In this document: in pieces, positions 27,650 through 36,555 of the stretch
Layout of the letters: every line of letters begins with the position of its first letter
Numbering within the stretch: the first letter of the stretch is position 1
NCBI RefSeq assembly: GCF_900129725.1
Contig: NZ_FQWQ01000001.1
Coordinates: 1,488,001 to 1,552,000 of the forward strand
Reading direction: 5' to 3'
From: Chryseolinea serpens
GTDB taxonomy: Bacteria; Bacteroidota; Bacteroidia; Cytophagales; Cyclobacteriaceae
Length of the DNA stretch: 64,000 nt
Translations under genes and position numbers: made by a program
The notes under the pieces: model-generated
What the model was told of the DNA's origin: nothing
What the model saw: the letters and a program-made list of their open reading frames with translations, nothing else
Database searches by the model: none

Positions 27650-27709
27650 CAGGAGTCAGGAGCCAGAATCCAGGAGTTGGAATTCAGTAGCCAGTAGTCA
27701 GTAGTCAGT
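27650..27709 (+). repeat. Degenerate heptad array (CAGGAGC/CAGTAGY)
   Basis: Tandem 7-nt units beginning right after the gntP stop: CAGGAGT, CAGGAGC, CAGAATC, CAGGAGT, then TCAGTAGC, CAGTAGT, CAGTAGT. It belongs to the same family as the arrays at 3614 and 40475. The rest of the gap to 28024 shows no credible gene. Confidence 0.8.
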
Positions 27710-28024
27710 GCTTTTGTAGTGGAGTCAATGGCCCAGGTGAACTTGTTACGACTTAATTTGAAAGGTGGGAACAAGAGCCAAGGATTCGCTATGCTCATCA
27801 CCACAAGTTTGGGATATTCGTTCTTAATGATGCTCCTCATCATTAAGATTTCAGCAATCACCCCTTCGTTGGTGTCCCACCAACAAAGTTTTTTTGACCC
27901 CGCACACAAACAAAACCGCAGCTCCATGCGCCCAACTCCCATCAGTGCTGATCATGTTACTCCTGGCTTCTTGCAGCTGTTTTCACTACTTTTGATCGAA
28001 ACATTTCTAACCTCGCAATACATT
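27710..28024. other. Intergenic region upstream of the RidA gene
   Basis: About 315 nt. Short frames exist on both strands (an N-terminal extension of the RidA frame, and a 97-codon minus-strand frame that ends in translated heptad repeat), but neither shows family features. No strong promoter pair seen. Confidence 0.4.
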
Positions 28025-28495
28025 ATGTCACCAACATCCCCGGATCAAAATTTCGAAAAACTCGGTCTCACTTTGCCTCCTGCCCCTACGCCATTGGGTG
28101 TCTACAAACCCTTTTTGATCGTGGGCAATTTTGTTTATGTCTCCGGCCACGGCACCGTGAAGGAAGACAAAAGTCTCATCATCGGCCGCATTGGAAAGGA
28201 CATGACCATGGAGGAAGGTAAACTCGCTGCACAACAAGTGGGGCTTGCCATTCTGGCGACGCTGAAGCAGAATCTCGGCAGTTTCAATAAGATCAAACGC
28301 GTGATCAAAGTGTTGGGGATGGTGAATTGCACACCCGACTTTGAACGGCATCCATTCGTCATCAACGGCTGTAGCGAATTGTTCGCGAAGGTTTGGGGTG
28401 AGGAGAACGGCGTCGGCGTACGGAGCGCTGTGGGAATGGGCTCGCTGCCGGATAACATTCCCGTGGAGATTGAGGCCATGTTTGAACTTGCATAG
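28025..28495 (+). CDS. RidA (YjgF/Rid) family protein
   Basis: A 156-residue protein; the ATG at 28025 (MSPTSPDQNFEKLGL) fits the family, and the upstream in-frame extension does not. Typical segments: LIVGNFVYVSGHGTV near residue 37, IGRIGKDMTMEEGKLAAQ, and the C-terminal VGVRSAVGMGSLPDNIPVEIEAMFEL with the conserved Arg and Glu. RidA hydrolyses reactive enamines/imines made by PLP enzymes such as threonine or serine dehydratases. It starts a tight operon: the next gene begins 3 nt after its stop and is a PLP enzyme, a coherent pairing. Confidence 0.85.
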   Translation: MSPTSPDQNFEKLGLTLPPAPTPLGVYKPFLIVGNFVYVSGHGTVKEDKSLIIGRIGKDMTMEEGKLAAQQVGLAILATLKQNLGSFNKIKRVIKVLGMVNCTPDFERHPFVINGCSELFAKVWGEENGVGVRSAVGMGSLPDNIPVEIEAMFELA

Positions 28496-28498
28496 GCT

Positions 28499-29608
28499 AT
28501 GAAAACGGATTGGTTTACGCTTCAAAACGCGGACATATTGGATACGCCGGCAGTGGCCGTGTATACAGACCGTGTTATCGATAATATCAAAACCCTCGTG
28601 AACAGCATCGACGATGTGACGCGGTTGCGACCGCATGTGAAAACACACAAGTCAGCTGAGGTAACGGCGATGATGCTGGCGGCAGGGATAAAGAAATTTA
28701 AGTGCGCAACGATCGCTGAAGCGGAGATGCTGGGCACGGTGGGTGCACCCGATGTGTTACTTGCCTATCAGCCCGTTGGCCCAAAGGCCGTGCGGCTCGC
28801 CGAGCTGGTTCAGCGATTTCCGAAAACAGCGTTCAGTTGTCTGATCGACAATGCCACTACGGCGAAACAGCTCTCCGATATTTTCCTGGAACGAAAGAAG
28901 AACATCCCAGTCTATATCGACCTCAACGTGGGCATGAACCGCACAGGGATTGCACCGGGCGATGCGTTCGCGCTCTTCAAAACCTGTGAGGCCTTTGAGG
29001 GCATCACCATCGTTGGCCTCCATGCCTACGACGGCCACCTCCGCGATACCGATATGGCGGTGCGCACACAACGCTGCGATGAAGCATTCGCCCCAGTAGA
29101 AAAATTGCAAGCCGACCTCCGGAAAGAGAGCGGCAGGACCCTCACCATCGTCGCCGGCGGCACACCCACCTATTCGATCCATTCAAAACGCAAGACGATC
29201 GAATGCAGTCCGGGGACTTATATCTATTGGGACAGCGGCTATGCCGGCACCCTCAAAGAACAAAACTATAAATTTGCCGCCCTGGTGGTGACCCGCGTCA
29301 TTTCAAAACCGGCACCCGGCATCATTTGCGTTGACCTGGGGCACAAATCCATTGCTTCCGAAAATCCGTTGACCAGCCGGGTAACCTTTCTCAATGGCGG
29401 CGCCCTGCAACCCACGGGCCATAGCGAAGAGCACATGGTGCTGAAAGTGGAAGATGGAAAAGAATATGCGGTGGGCGATGTCCTGTATGGCGTGCCCTAT
29501 CACATCTGCCCCACCATCGCCCTACACGACCGCGTGGCTTTCGTGGAGGACCAAAAGGTTAAAGGCTATTGGACCACTTTGTCGCGCAACCGGAAGATCA
29601 CGGTTTGA
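28499..29608 (+). CDS. PLP-dependent D-threonine aldolase-family protein
   Basis: A 369-residue fold-type III PLP enzyme. The PLP lysine lies in RPHVKTHK near residue 50; an alanine-racemase-type barrel follows (VYIDLNVGMNRTGI, VGLHAYDGHL, VAGGTPTYSIH) and then a C-terminal beta domain with a metal-binding-like PYHICPT near residue 345, as in D-threonine aldolase and D-serine dehydratase. The family cleaves or deaminates D-beta-hydroxy amino acids; which one here is open. Start codon is 3 nt after the RidA stop, and the M19 peptidase follows after 33 nt. Confidence 0.85.
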   Translation: MKTDWFTLQNADILDTPAVAVYTDRVIDNIKTLVNSIDDVTRLRPHVKTHKSAEVTAMMLAAGIKKFKCATIAEAEMLGTVGAPDVLLAYQPVGPKAVRLAELVQRFPKTAFSCLIDNATTAKQLSDIFLERKKNIPVYIDLNVGMNRTGIAPGDAFALFKTCEAFEGITIVGLHAYDGHLRDTDMAVRTQRCDEAFAPVEKLQADLRKESGRTLTIVAGGTPTYSIHSKRKTIECSPGTYIYWDSGYAGTLKEQNYKFAALVVTRVISKPAPGIICVDLGHKSIASENPLTSRVTFLNGGALQPTGHSEEHMVLKVEDGKEYAVGDVLYGVPYHICPTIALHDRVAFVEDQKVKGYWTTLSRNRKITV

Positions 29609-29641
29609 TCTGAGTAAAAATTTCAACCCAAAATACAACCC

Positions 29642-30712
29642 ATGTTTACGATCGACGCCCACCTGGACCTGAGTATGAATGCTATGGAATGGAACCGCGA
29701 CCTGCGGAGACCCATTGCCGAAATGCGGGCCCGCGAACAAGGCATGACCGACAAACCCGACCGCGGCAACAACGTGGTGAACTTCGAGGAGCTTCGGAAG
29801 GGCGACATCGGCGTGGCGGTGGCTACCCAGATCGCGCGCTATGTTGCCCCCGGGAATACGCTTCCCGGCTGGAACTCTCCATCCCAAGCCTGGGCCCAGA
29901 CCCAGGCGCAGCTGGCCTGGTACCGGGAGATGGAAGAGGCAGGCGAATTAAAACCGATCACCAACTGGAAGGAACTGGAAGAACATGTGGCCTATTGGAA
30001 CGACAAGACTCCAAAAACCAACAAAGCCATCGGCTATATCCGCAGCCTGGAAGGCGCCGACTCCATCGTCACCCTCAAGCATTTGGAACGGGCCTACGAG
30101 CAAGGGCTTCGCGCGGTCGGGCCCGCACACTACGGCCCGGGGCGCTATGCGCAAGGCACGAATGCCACCGGAGGCATGGGGGCACCGGGCAAGGCCCTGT
30201 TAAAAGAAATGGAACGCCTGAACATCATCCTGGACGCCACACACCTTTGTGATGACAGCTTCCGCGAGGCGATGGATAATTTTAACGGGCATGTGTGGGC
30301 CAGTCATCACAACTGCCGGGCTATTGTGGATCACAACCGTCAGTTCAACGACGATCAGTTAAAAGAGCTCATCGCCAGGGGCGCGGTGATCGGTGGTGTG
30401 ATGGATGCCTGGATGATGGTGCCGAACTGGGTGCGCGGGGTTTCAACGCCACGGAGTACGAATTGTAATCTGGAGGTGCTCATCGATCACATGGATCATA
30501 TCTGCCAGTTGGCGGGGAACGCTAACCATATTGGTATTGGGTCGGATTTGGATGGAGGCTATGGGAAAGAGCAGAGCCCATATGATATCGAGACCATTGC
30601 GGATTTGCAAACCTTTCCCGCGCTATTGGCCAAACGGGGGTATTCGGCGGGAGATATTGAAAAGGTGATGCATGGGAATTGGCTGCGCTTTTTAAAGAAC
30701 GCGTGGCGTTAA
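29642..30712 (+). CDS. M19 membrane-dipeptidase-family metallopeptidase
   Basis: A 356-residue enzyme without a signal peptide, so probably cytoplasmic. Zinc-site motifs: FTIDAHLDLSMN at the start (H-x-D), the bridging Glu in YIRSLEGADSI, His in LDATHLCDDSF, and SHHNCRAIVDHNRQ; the C-terminal IGIGSDLDGG carries the last Asp. M19 enzymes hydrolyse dipeptides, including those with a C-terminal D-residue, and some act on beta-lactams. Placed third after RidA and the D-threonine aldolase homologue, it could supply D-amino acids to them. That link is inferred. Confidence 0.88.
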   Translation: MFTIDAHLDLSMNAMEWNRDLRRPIAEMRAREQGMTDKPDRGNNVVNFEELRKGDIGVAVATQIARYVAPGNTLPGWNSPSQAWAQTQAQLAWYREMEEAGELKPITNWKELEEHVAYWNDKTPKTNKAIGYIRSLEGADSIVTLKHLERAYEQGLRAVGPAHYGPGRYAQGTNATGGMGAPGKALLKEMERLNIILDATHLCDDSFREAMDNFNGHVWASHHNCRAIVDHNRQFNDDQLKELIARGAVIGGVMDAWMMVPNWVRGVSTPRSTNCNLEVLIDHMDHICQLAGNANHIGIGSDLDGGYGKEQSPYDIETIADLQTFPALLAKRGYSAGDIEKVMHGNWLRFLKNAWR

Positions 30713-30746
30713 AACGCATTTTTCACCGCGGAGACGCAAAGGCACA

Positions 30747-30827
30747 AAAGAGAGACGCAAAGCCTTTTCGTTGACTTTGCCTGCCCGCCGAAGCTTCAGC
30801 GAAGGAGGGCGCCTTGCGTCTCTCTTT
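30747..30827 (+). repeat. Long inverted repeat downstream of the M19 gene
   Basis: AAAGAGAGACGCAAAG (30747-30762) is repeated inverted as CCTTGCGTCTCTCTTT (30812-30827), with two mismatches. The loop contains an imperfect inner hairpin around GCCGAAGCTTCAGCGAAGG (30787-30806), and a similar sequence CACCAAAGCTTTAGCGAAGG recurs at 30832-30851. This is probably a dispersed intergenic element, possibly acting as a transcription end between convergent genes. Confidence 0.65.
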
Positions 30828-30873
30828 GGCTCACCAAAGCTTTAGCGAAGGTGAGGCGGTAAAAACCTTGACG

Positions 30874-33849
30874 TTATTGATTCGGTTTCTCCACGTTTAT
30901 CTTTTGCACCTTCTCATACCCAAAAACCTCGTCAAGTGAAAGTTGTTTTACTTCGCCATAGGATTGCAGGTCTTTCAATTTGATCTTGCTTTTATCTCCG
31001 ATCAGCACCACGTTAAAGTTCTTCCCCTTGATGTATTGTTGTTGAAATTTCGTTACATCGTCCAGGGTGAATTTGAGGACCTGGTCGTAGACGTCTTTGC
31101 GGATGTCGTAGGTGAGGCCGCGTTTGCGGGCTTCTTCATAGTTGAAGAGGATATCCCACTTGTTGATGCGTTCGCTTTCGATGCGACTCACGATGGCGTC
31201 GCGCGCCACATCAAAGCCGCTTTGCGTCTTGGGGAACTCAGTCAATAAGTTACGCATCGCTTTCATGGCTTCCGCTTGCTTGTCGGCTTGTGTGCCGATG
31301 TAGGCATAGAACAGGTCGTTGTCGCCGGCTTTGTCGGCCGAGCCATAGTAGGCAAAAGCCGAATAAGCGAGCCCTTGTGCCTCGCGCAACTCCTGGAAGA
31401 TGGGGGAGCTCATGTTGCCGCCAAAATATTCGTCGAACATTTGGGTGATGGGCATTCGGCCCTTATCGAACTTCTCTCCTTTCGACAAGAACATGATCTC
31501 TTCCTGCACCATATCGTAGTCTACCCAATACACGGAAGGTTTCTTCACGTCGGTCATGGCAAATTCGACGGCGGGCGGCAGCGGTTTCAATTGATCGGGC
31601 AACGTGTGCTCTTTATTCAGGAGTGCGATGAATTCATCCGTCTTCCTCGGGCCATAATACAGCACGCGATGTTGCATTTTCGTAAAGTCCTGGATCAACG
31701 ACACCAATTCCGCTGACGTCACGGCGCGCAGATCTTTGTTGCTGAGCACGTTGGTGAACGACGATTGGGGACCATATAGACCATAGCTCATCAGGCCTCC
31801 GAACATGATCGCACTCTTGTCTTTCTTAGTGTCTTCGCGTTGCTTGAAAATGCCTTCCACCAATTTCTTCAGGGCTTCGTCGTCAGGTTTAGGTTGGGCA
31901 AGCAGTTTTTCGAAAAGCTGTAGCGCCTGGTCCATGTTCTCGTTTAGTCCCGTCAGGTAGACGAAAGTCCGGTCTTCGGCTGCGTGCACGCCAAAGTTGC
32001 ATCCGAGCTTGAAAAACTCTTTCTGCACGTCCTCTGCCGACATATTCTCCGTGCCCAGGTATTGCAAGTATTCCACCGCCACCTTCATGCGCGGGTCGTT
32101 GTTGGTGCCCACGTCCGACAGGAAATAGAGCATGAACAGGTCGTTCTCGGTGTTGGGCGTGTAGAGCACCTCCACATCTTTGTTCATCTTCAGCTTCTGA
32201 ATGTCTTTGTCATAATCCAAAAACACAGGCTGTAGCTTCTCCACTTTATTATTCATCAGCGCCACATGAAAGGGCGAACGGTCTTCCTTGTTCAGCGCCA
32301 CCTTCGTGATGGAAGGCTTTTCTACTTTGCGCGCGTTCGGATCTTTGCCCGTGCGTTTGTATACCACAACATAATTGTTGGCATAATGCTCCTTTGCAAA
32401 TTTCACGATGTCTTCCTTTGTGTATTTGCGCATGGCGTCGATCTCACCCACGAAGTCTTGCCAGGGGATATCGTTTGTGAAGGCCAGCACCAGGTCGGCG
32501 GAGCGGGACCAATTTTGTTGAGAGGCTTCGATTTTTTCTTTTTTCAGATTGTTGATCGCCGCCTCGATCAGGTCGGTATCAAAGGCACCTTGCTTCACCA
32601 ACTCGATCTGTTCCTGTACCAGCTTCTGTACATTTTCCAGGGTCTGGCCCTCGCGGGGGCGGGCGGTGAATTCGTGGACGCAATAATCGTTCAGGTAGTC
32701 CACATAGGCTTGCGGCTCCAGCACGGTTTGTTTTTGTTTGAGGTTGATATCCATCAGGCCGGCCTGGCCATTGTTGAGGATCTTGTTGATGAGGGTCAGC
32801 ATCCGGTAGTCGTCGCTGTTCCGGCCCTGGAAGCGATAGGCCAGCGTTACCCATTCGGCATCGGGGCCCAGCACTTCGCGCGTGACCGGTGTGGTGATGG
32901 GGTCTTCTTCGACCTTCTTCCATTCGGGAAGTTTATCGTTGGGCTTCCATCCACCAAAATATTTATCGACTGCGGCAATGGTCTTGTCATAGTCCAGGTC
33001 GCCGCTCAGGCAGATGGCGACATTGTTGGGCCGGTAGTAGGCATCGAAATATTCTTTGATGGCGGTGATGGACGGGTTCTTCAAATGGTCGATCGTGCCG
33101 ATCACGGTTTGCGTGCCATAGGGATGTTTGGGAAAAATCGCGGCGTAGAGGGCTTCATAGGTTTTCCAGTAGTCGTTGTCCAGTCCGCGATTCTTTTCTT
33201 CGTATACGGCTTCCAGTTCCGTGTGAAAAAGGCGGGGCACGATCTTCTGAAAACGATTGGCCTCCAGTTGCACCCAATTGTCGAGTTGATTGGAGGGAAT
33301 GTCGTTGATGTAGACCGTGCGGTCCTCCGTCGTGTAGGCATTCGTGCCCGTGGCGCCGAGCTCGCTCACCATTTTGTCGTATTCATTGGCGATGGCCAGC
33401 TTCGAGGCTTGGTTGGACACCTGGTCGATGAGTTTGTAATAGCCGATCCGTCCAACCGAATCCTGCAGGGTTCCGTAGTGATTGAACATTTGCTCGATGC
33501 TGTCGAGGTAGACTTCCTCTGCTTTCCAGTTCAGGGTACCGAAATCTGCGGTACCCTTGAACATGATGTGTTCCAGGTAGTGGGCCAGGCCGGTGTGCGA
33601 CGCCGGGTCGTTTTTGCCGCCGGCTTTTACGGCGATCTGGGTTTGAATGCGGGGTTCGGATGGATATTGGCTCAGGTATACTTTCAAACCGTTCTTTAGC
33701 GTGTAAATCCTTACTTTCAAAGGGTCGTCCGGCACGTAGGAATAGGTGAAGCCCTGGCTTTCGGCGGTTTTCAGTTCGAGGGTCTTTTCCTGGCGGCAGG
33801 CGCATAAAAACAGGGTGAGCATCGCGACGAGCAACGGAATTCTTTTCAT
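30874..33849 (-). CDS. M16 (pitrilysin-type) metalloprotease lipoprotein
   Basis: A 991-residue lipoprotein; the ATG at 33849 gives MKRIPLLVAMLTLFLCAC with Cys18 as lipidation site, while the frame's upstream extension is implausible. The N-terminal M16 domain contains the inverted zinc motif H90-x-x-E93-H94 in GLAHYLEHIMFKGT and the downstream Glu in TELEAVYEEKNRG. Several M16 repeats follow, the C-terminal ones with degenerate sites (YYRPNNVAICLSGDLDYDKT, ELREAQGLAYSAFAYYG). It acts in the periplasm or on the outer membrane and degrades peptides. Divergent from the S41 protease gene. Confidence 0.9.
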   Translation of the reverse strand: MKRIPLLVAMLTLFLCACRQEKTLELKTAESQGFTYSYVPDDPLKVRIYTLKNGLKVYLSQYPSEPRIQTQIAVKAGGKNDPASHTGLAHYLEHIMFKGTADFGTLNWKAEEVYLDSIEQMFNHYGTLQDSVGRIGYYKLIDQVSNQASKLAIANEYDKMVSELGATGTNAYTTEDRTVYINDIPSNQLDNWVQLEANRFQKIVPRLFHTELEAVYEEKNRGLDNDYWKTYEALYAAIFPKHPYGTQTVIGTIDHLKNPSITAIKEYFDAYYRPNNVAICLSGDLDYDKTIAAVDKYFGGWKPNDKLPEWKKVEEDPITTPVTREVLGPDAEWVTLAYRFQGRNSDDYRMLTLINKILNNGQAGLMDINLKQKQTVLEPQAYVDYLNDYCVHEFTARPREGQTLENVQKLVQEQIELVKQGAFDTDLIEAAINNLKKEKIEASQQNWSRSADLVLAFTNDIPWQDFVGEIDAMRKYTKEDIVKFAKEHYANNYVVVYKRTGKDPNARKVEKPSITKVALNKEDRSPFHVALMNNKVEKLQPVFLDYDKDIQKLKMNKDVEVLYTPNTENDLFMLYFLSDVGTNNDPRMKVAVEYLQYLGTENMSAEDVQKEFFKLGCNFGVHAAEDRTFVYLTGLNENMDQALQLFEKLLAQPKPDDEALKKLVEGIFKQREDTKKDKSAIMFGGLMSYGLYGPQSSFTNVLSNKDLRAVTSAELVSLIQDFTKMQHRVLYYGPRKTDEFIALLNKEHTLPDQLKPLPPAVEFAMTDVKKPSVYWVDYDMVQEEIMFLSKGEKFDKGRMPITQMFDEYFGGNMSSPIFQELREAQGLAYSAFAYYGSADKAGDNDLFYAYIGTQADKQAEAMKAMRNLLTEFPKTQSGFDVARDAIVSRIESERINKWDILFNYEEARKRGLTYDIRKDVYDQVLKFTLDDVTKFQQQYIKGKNFNVVLIGDKSKIKLKDLQSYGEVKQLSLDEVFGYEKVQKINVEKPNQ

Positions 33850-34006
33850 AGGTCTTGTTTTTTCTGTGGTTTTTAAAAATACCGAAAGAATAACATACAT
33901 TCCTTCAATTTTTACCAATTAAATGCTGAATTTTCCCTCTCCGAAAACAGCATCAACCGGGTTTCCGGGTTTTACGTGTAGTAGATTTAGTTTGTGCCGT
34001 CTCCGT

Positions 34007-35659
34007 ATGATAACGAAAAAAAGAATCATCATCCTCTCCATTCTCGCCGCCACCTGTTTTGCCCTGGCCTCCACGCGCCCGGCGGAACGGTACTTCGAGA
34101 TCGCCAAAAACCTCGACATTTTTGCCACGCTTTTTAAGGAGGTCAACGCGCTCTATGTCGACGAGATCAACCCGAACAAACTCGTGCGCACCGGCATCGA
34201 CGCTATGCTCACGTCGCTGGATCCTTACACGAACTACATCCCCGAAGATGAAGTGGAGGACTTCCGCACCATCAACACCGGGCAATACGGCGGCATCGGC
34301 GCCATCACGCGCGAGATCGGCAACAAGACCATCGTCACCATGCTCATGGAAGGCTATGGCGCGCAACGCGGCGGGCTGAAGATCGGCGATGAAGTGGTGA
34401 AGATCGACGACGTCGAATTGTCAAAACTCTCCCGTGAAGAATCGGGTCAACTCATGAAAGGCCAGGTGGGCACGCCCGTGAGCCTCACTGTGAAACGGAT
34501 GGGCGCCGACAAACTCATCCGCCTCGAATTCAAACGCGAAAAAATCAAACTGAACAACGTGCCCTACTATGGCATGGTGGGCAAAGACATCGGCTATATT
34601 CAATTGACCGACTTCACACCGGACGCCGCAAAAGAAGTGCGCAACGCCCTCATCATTTTGAAAGACCAGGGCGCAAAAGCCGCCATCCTTGACCTCCGCG
34701 GCAATCCCGGCGGTCTGCTCATCGAAGCGGTGAACATCACCAACCTCTTCCTCCCCAAAGGCAAGCTGGTGGTGAGCACAAAAGGAAAAATTCCTGAAAA
34801 CAATTTGAACTATGAAACACTGAACGCGCCGGTCGATACCGAGATTCCCGTGGGCGTACTCATCAATCGCGGCAGCGCCTCAGCTTCCGAAATTGTGGCC
34901 GGCACATTGCAGGATTATGACCGCGGTGTGATCATCGGCGAAAAATCTTATGGCAAAGGACTGGTGCAAGTGAGCCGTCCGCTGTCCTACAATTCACAAT
35001 TGAAAGTCACCACGGCTAAATACTACACCCCTACCGGCCGCTGCATCCAGGTGCTGGATTATACACACCGTCGCGAAGACGGCAGCGTAGGCTCCATCCC
35101 CGACTCGCTGAAAAAATCATTCAAGACCGCCACCGGTCGCACGGTGTTTGACGGCGGCGGCATCGACCCGGACATCAAGACCGAAGCCCACGAAGCACAC
35201 GTGCTCACGCAAGTGCTCTTCGAAAAAGGTTTCATTTTCGACTTCGCCGCACAATACACCTTCAAACATGCCGAAGCCGTCGATCCCAAGACCTTTACCT
35301 TGTCGGACGAAGAGTATCAGCAGTTCGTCGTTTGGATGAAAGACAAAAACTACAGCTACAAGTCATACCTGGAATATGAGCTTCAACAATTCACGGAAGA
35401 AGCGCACAAAGAAAAGTATTACACCGATCTGAAACCACAGCTCGAACAAATCCAGGCGCGCATAGCCGACAGCAAAAAGAACGAACTCAACTTGTACAAG
35501 GACGAGATCAAAATGTTGCTGGAAGAAGAGATCGCCTCCCACTATCACCTGGAAAAAGGCGGCATCGAAGCGGGCTTTAAATACGACGACGACATCCGCA
35601 AGGCGACAGAGCTCTTGCACAATACAGCCCAGTACAAAAAGCTTCTCAACTTGCAATAG
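34007..35659 (+). CDS. S41 C-terminal-processing peptidase (Ctp)
   Basis: A 550-residue exported protease. The ATG at 34007 starts MITKKRIIILSILAATCFALA; the upstream extension is rejected. A PDZ domain (about residues 90-175, YGGIGAITREIG, GGLKIGDEVVKIDD) precedes the S41 core (about 185-370). The catalytic dyad is Ser292 in NRGSASASEI and Lys317 in SYGKGLV. A helical C-terminal domain of about 150 residues is usual for Bacteroidota Ctp enzymes. It trims or degrades periplasmic proteins. An alpha/beta-hydrolase gene begins 2 nt after its stop and is surely in the same operon. Confidence 0.93.
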   Translation: MITKKRIIILSILAATCFALASTRPAERYFEIAKNLDIFATLFKEVNALYVDEINPNKLVRTGIDAMLTSLDPYTNYIPEDEVEDFRTINTGQYGGIGAITREIGNKTIVTMLMEGYGAQRGGLKIGDEVVKIDDVELSKLSREESGQLMKGQVGTPVSLTVKRMGADKLIRLEFKREKIKLNNVPYYGMVGKDIGYIQLTDFTPDAAKEVRNALIILKDQGAKAAILDLRGNPGGLLIEAVNITNLFLPKGKLVVSTKGKIPENNLNYETLNAPVDTEIPVGVLINRGSASASEIVAGTLQDYDRGVIIGEKSYGKGLVQVSRPLSYNSQLKVTTAKYYTPTGRCIQVLDYTHRREDGSVGSIPDSLKKSFKTATGRTVFDGGGIDPDIKTEAHEAHVLTQVLFEKGFIFDFAAQYTFKHAEAVDPKTFTLSDEEYQQFVVWMKDKNYSYKSYLEYELQQFTEEAHKEKYYTDLKPQLEQIQARIADSKKNELNLYKDEIKMLLEEEIASHYHLEKGGIEAGFKYDDDIRKATELLHNTAQYKKLLNLQ

Positions 35660-35661
35660 CC

Positions 35662-36555
35662 ATGGCCTTCGGCATTGGAAGGAAATTGCGCTGGTTCTTC
35701 CTGTTCCTGTTCGCGACAGTGATGATCGTGTCGCATTCGTGCATGACCTTCCGGATGAGTTCCAGCGAGATCGATACTTATTTTAAAGAGAAACACGTCG
35801 CCGCCAAACAGCTCACCTACAAAGCCGGCTTCCGCAACATGCACTATGTCTGTGCCGGCGACTCTCTGAAACCGCTGGTGCTTTTTGTGCACGGATCGCC
35901 TGGCTCCCTCAGCGCCTTCATCGATTTTCTAGCCGACACGTCCCTCCTGCATCGCGCTTTTTTAATTACCACCGACCGCCCCGGTTTTGGATACTCCAAT
36001 TTTGGAAACGGCGAAACGTCGCTACAGAAACAAGGAGAGATCCTGAAACCACTCCTGGAAGAATATAAAAAGAATCGCCCCATCATCCTGGTGGGTCACT
36101 CGCTGGGGGGGCCGCTCATTGCGCGGATGGCCATTGACTATCCTTCGCTTGTGGACGGACTCATCATCGTGGCGGGCTCCATCGATCCGGAATTGGAACC
36201 CAACGAAACCTGGTTCCGCGCACCGCTGGCAACACCTTTCCTCAGTTGGATCTTGCCGCGTTCCTTCCGCGCCTCCAATGAAGAGATCTATCAATTGAAA
36301 CCCCAGTTGGAAATGATGCTGCCGCTGTGGTCCAACATCACGTGCCCGGTCATCGTGATCCATGGAAAAAAAGATTCGCTGGTGCCCGCGGCCAACGCAG
36401 ACTTTGCCAAAAAAATGTTGGTGAATGCCCCGGTGGAATTTGTATTCAAAGACGACATGGATCACTTCGTGCCCTGGAGCAACCCCGAACTCATCCACGA
36501 CGCCATTTTGAAAATGGTTCAAAAAGATTCCATGGCGCTAAAGGCTATGCGTTAA
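35662..36555 (+). CDS. Alpha/beta-fold hydrolase, membrane-anchored or exported
   Basis: A 297-residue alpha/beta hydrolase. The N-terminus (RWFFLFLFATVMIVSHSC) is a signal anchor or lipoprotein signal. Motifs: oxyanion region LFVHGSPGS near residue 77, nucleophile elbow VGHSLGGPL near 142 (Ser), a probable acid Asp in IVIHGKKDSLVP, and the His in DMDHFVPW. The substrate is unknown. It lies 2 nt downstream of the S41 protease and overlaps tail-to-tail by 4 nt with the M28 peptidase. Confidence 0.88.
   Translation: MAFGIGRKLRWFFLFLFATVMIVSHSCMTFRMSSSEIDTYFKEKHVAAKQLTYKAGFRNMHYVCAGDSLKPLVLFVHGSPGSLSAFIDFLADTSLLHRAFLITTDRPGFGYSNFGNGETSLQKQGEILKPLLEEYKKNRPIILVGHSLGGPLIARMAIDYPSLVDGLIIVAGSIDPELEPNETWFRAPLATPFLSWILPRSFRASNEEIYQLKPQLEMMLPLWSNITCPVIVIHGKKDSLVPAANADFAKKMLVNAPVEFVFKDDMDHFVPWSNPELIHDAILKMVQKDSMALKAMR

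Noticed and set aside
27649-27942. 97-codon minus-strand frame ending in TTDYWLLNSNSWILAPDS
   Set aside because: The C-terminal end is simply the heptad repeat translated; the remainder shows no family feature.
32266-33699. Plus-strand frame of 477 codons
   Set aside because: It lies wholly inside the M16 protease gene on the opposite strand, has no family features, and mirrors its codon bias; a shadow frame.
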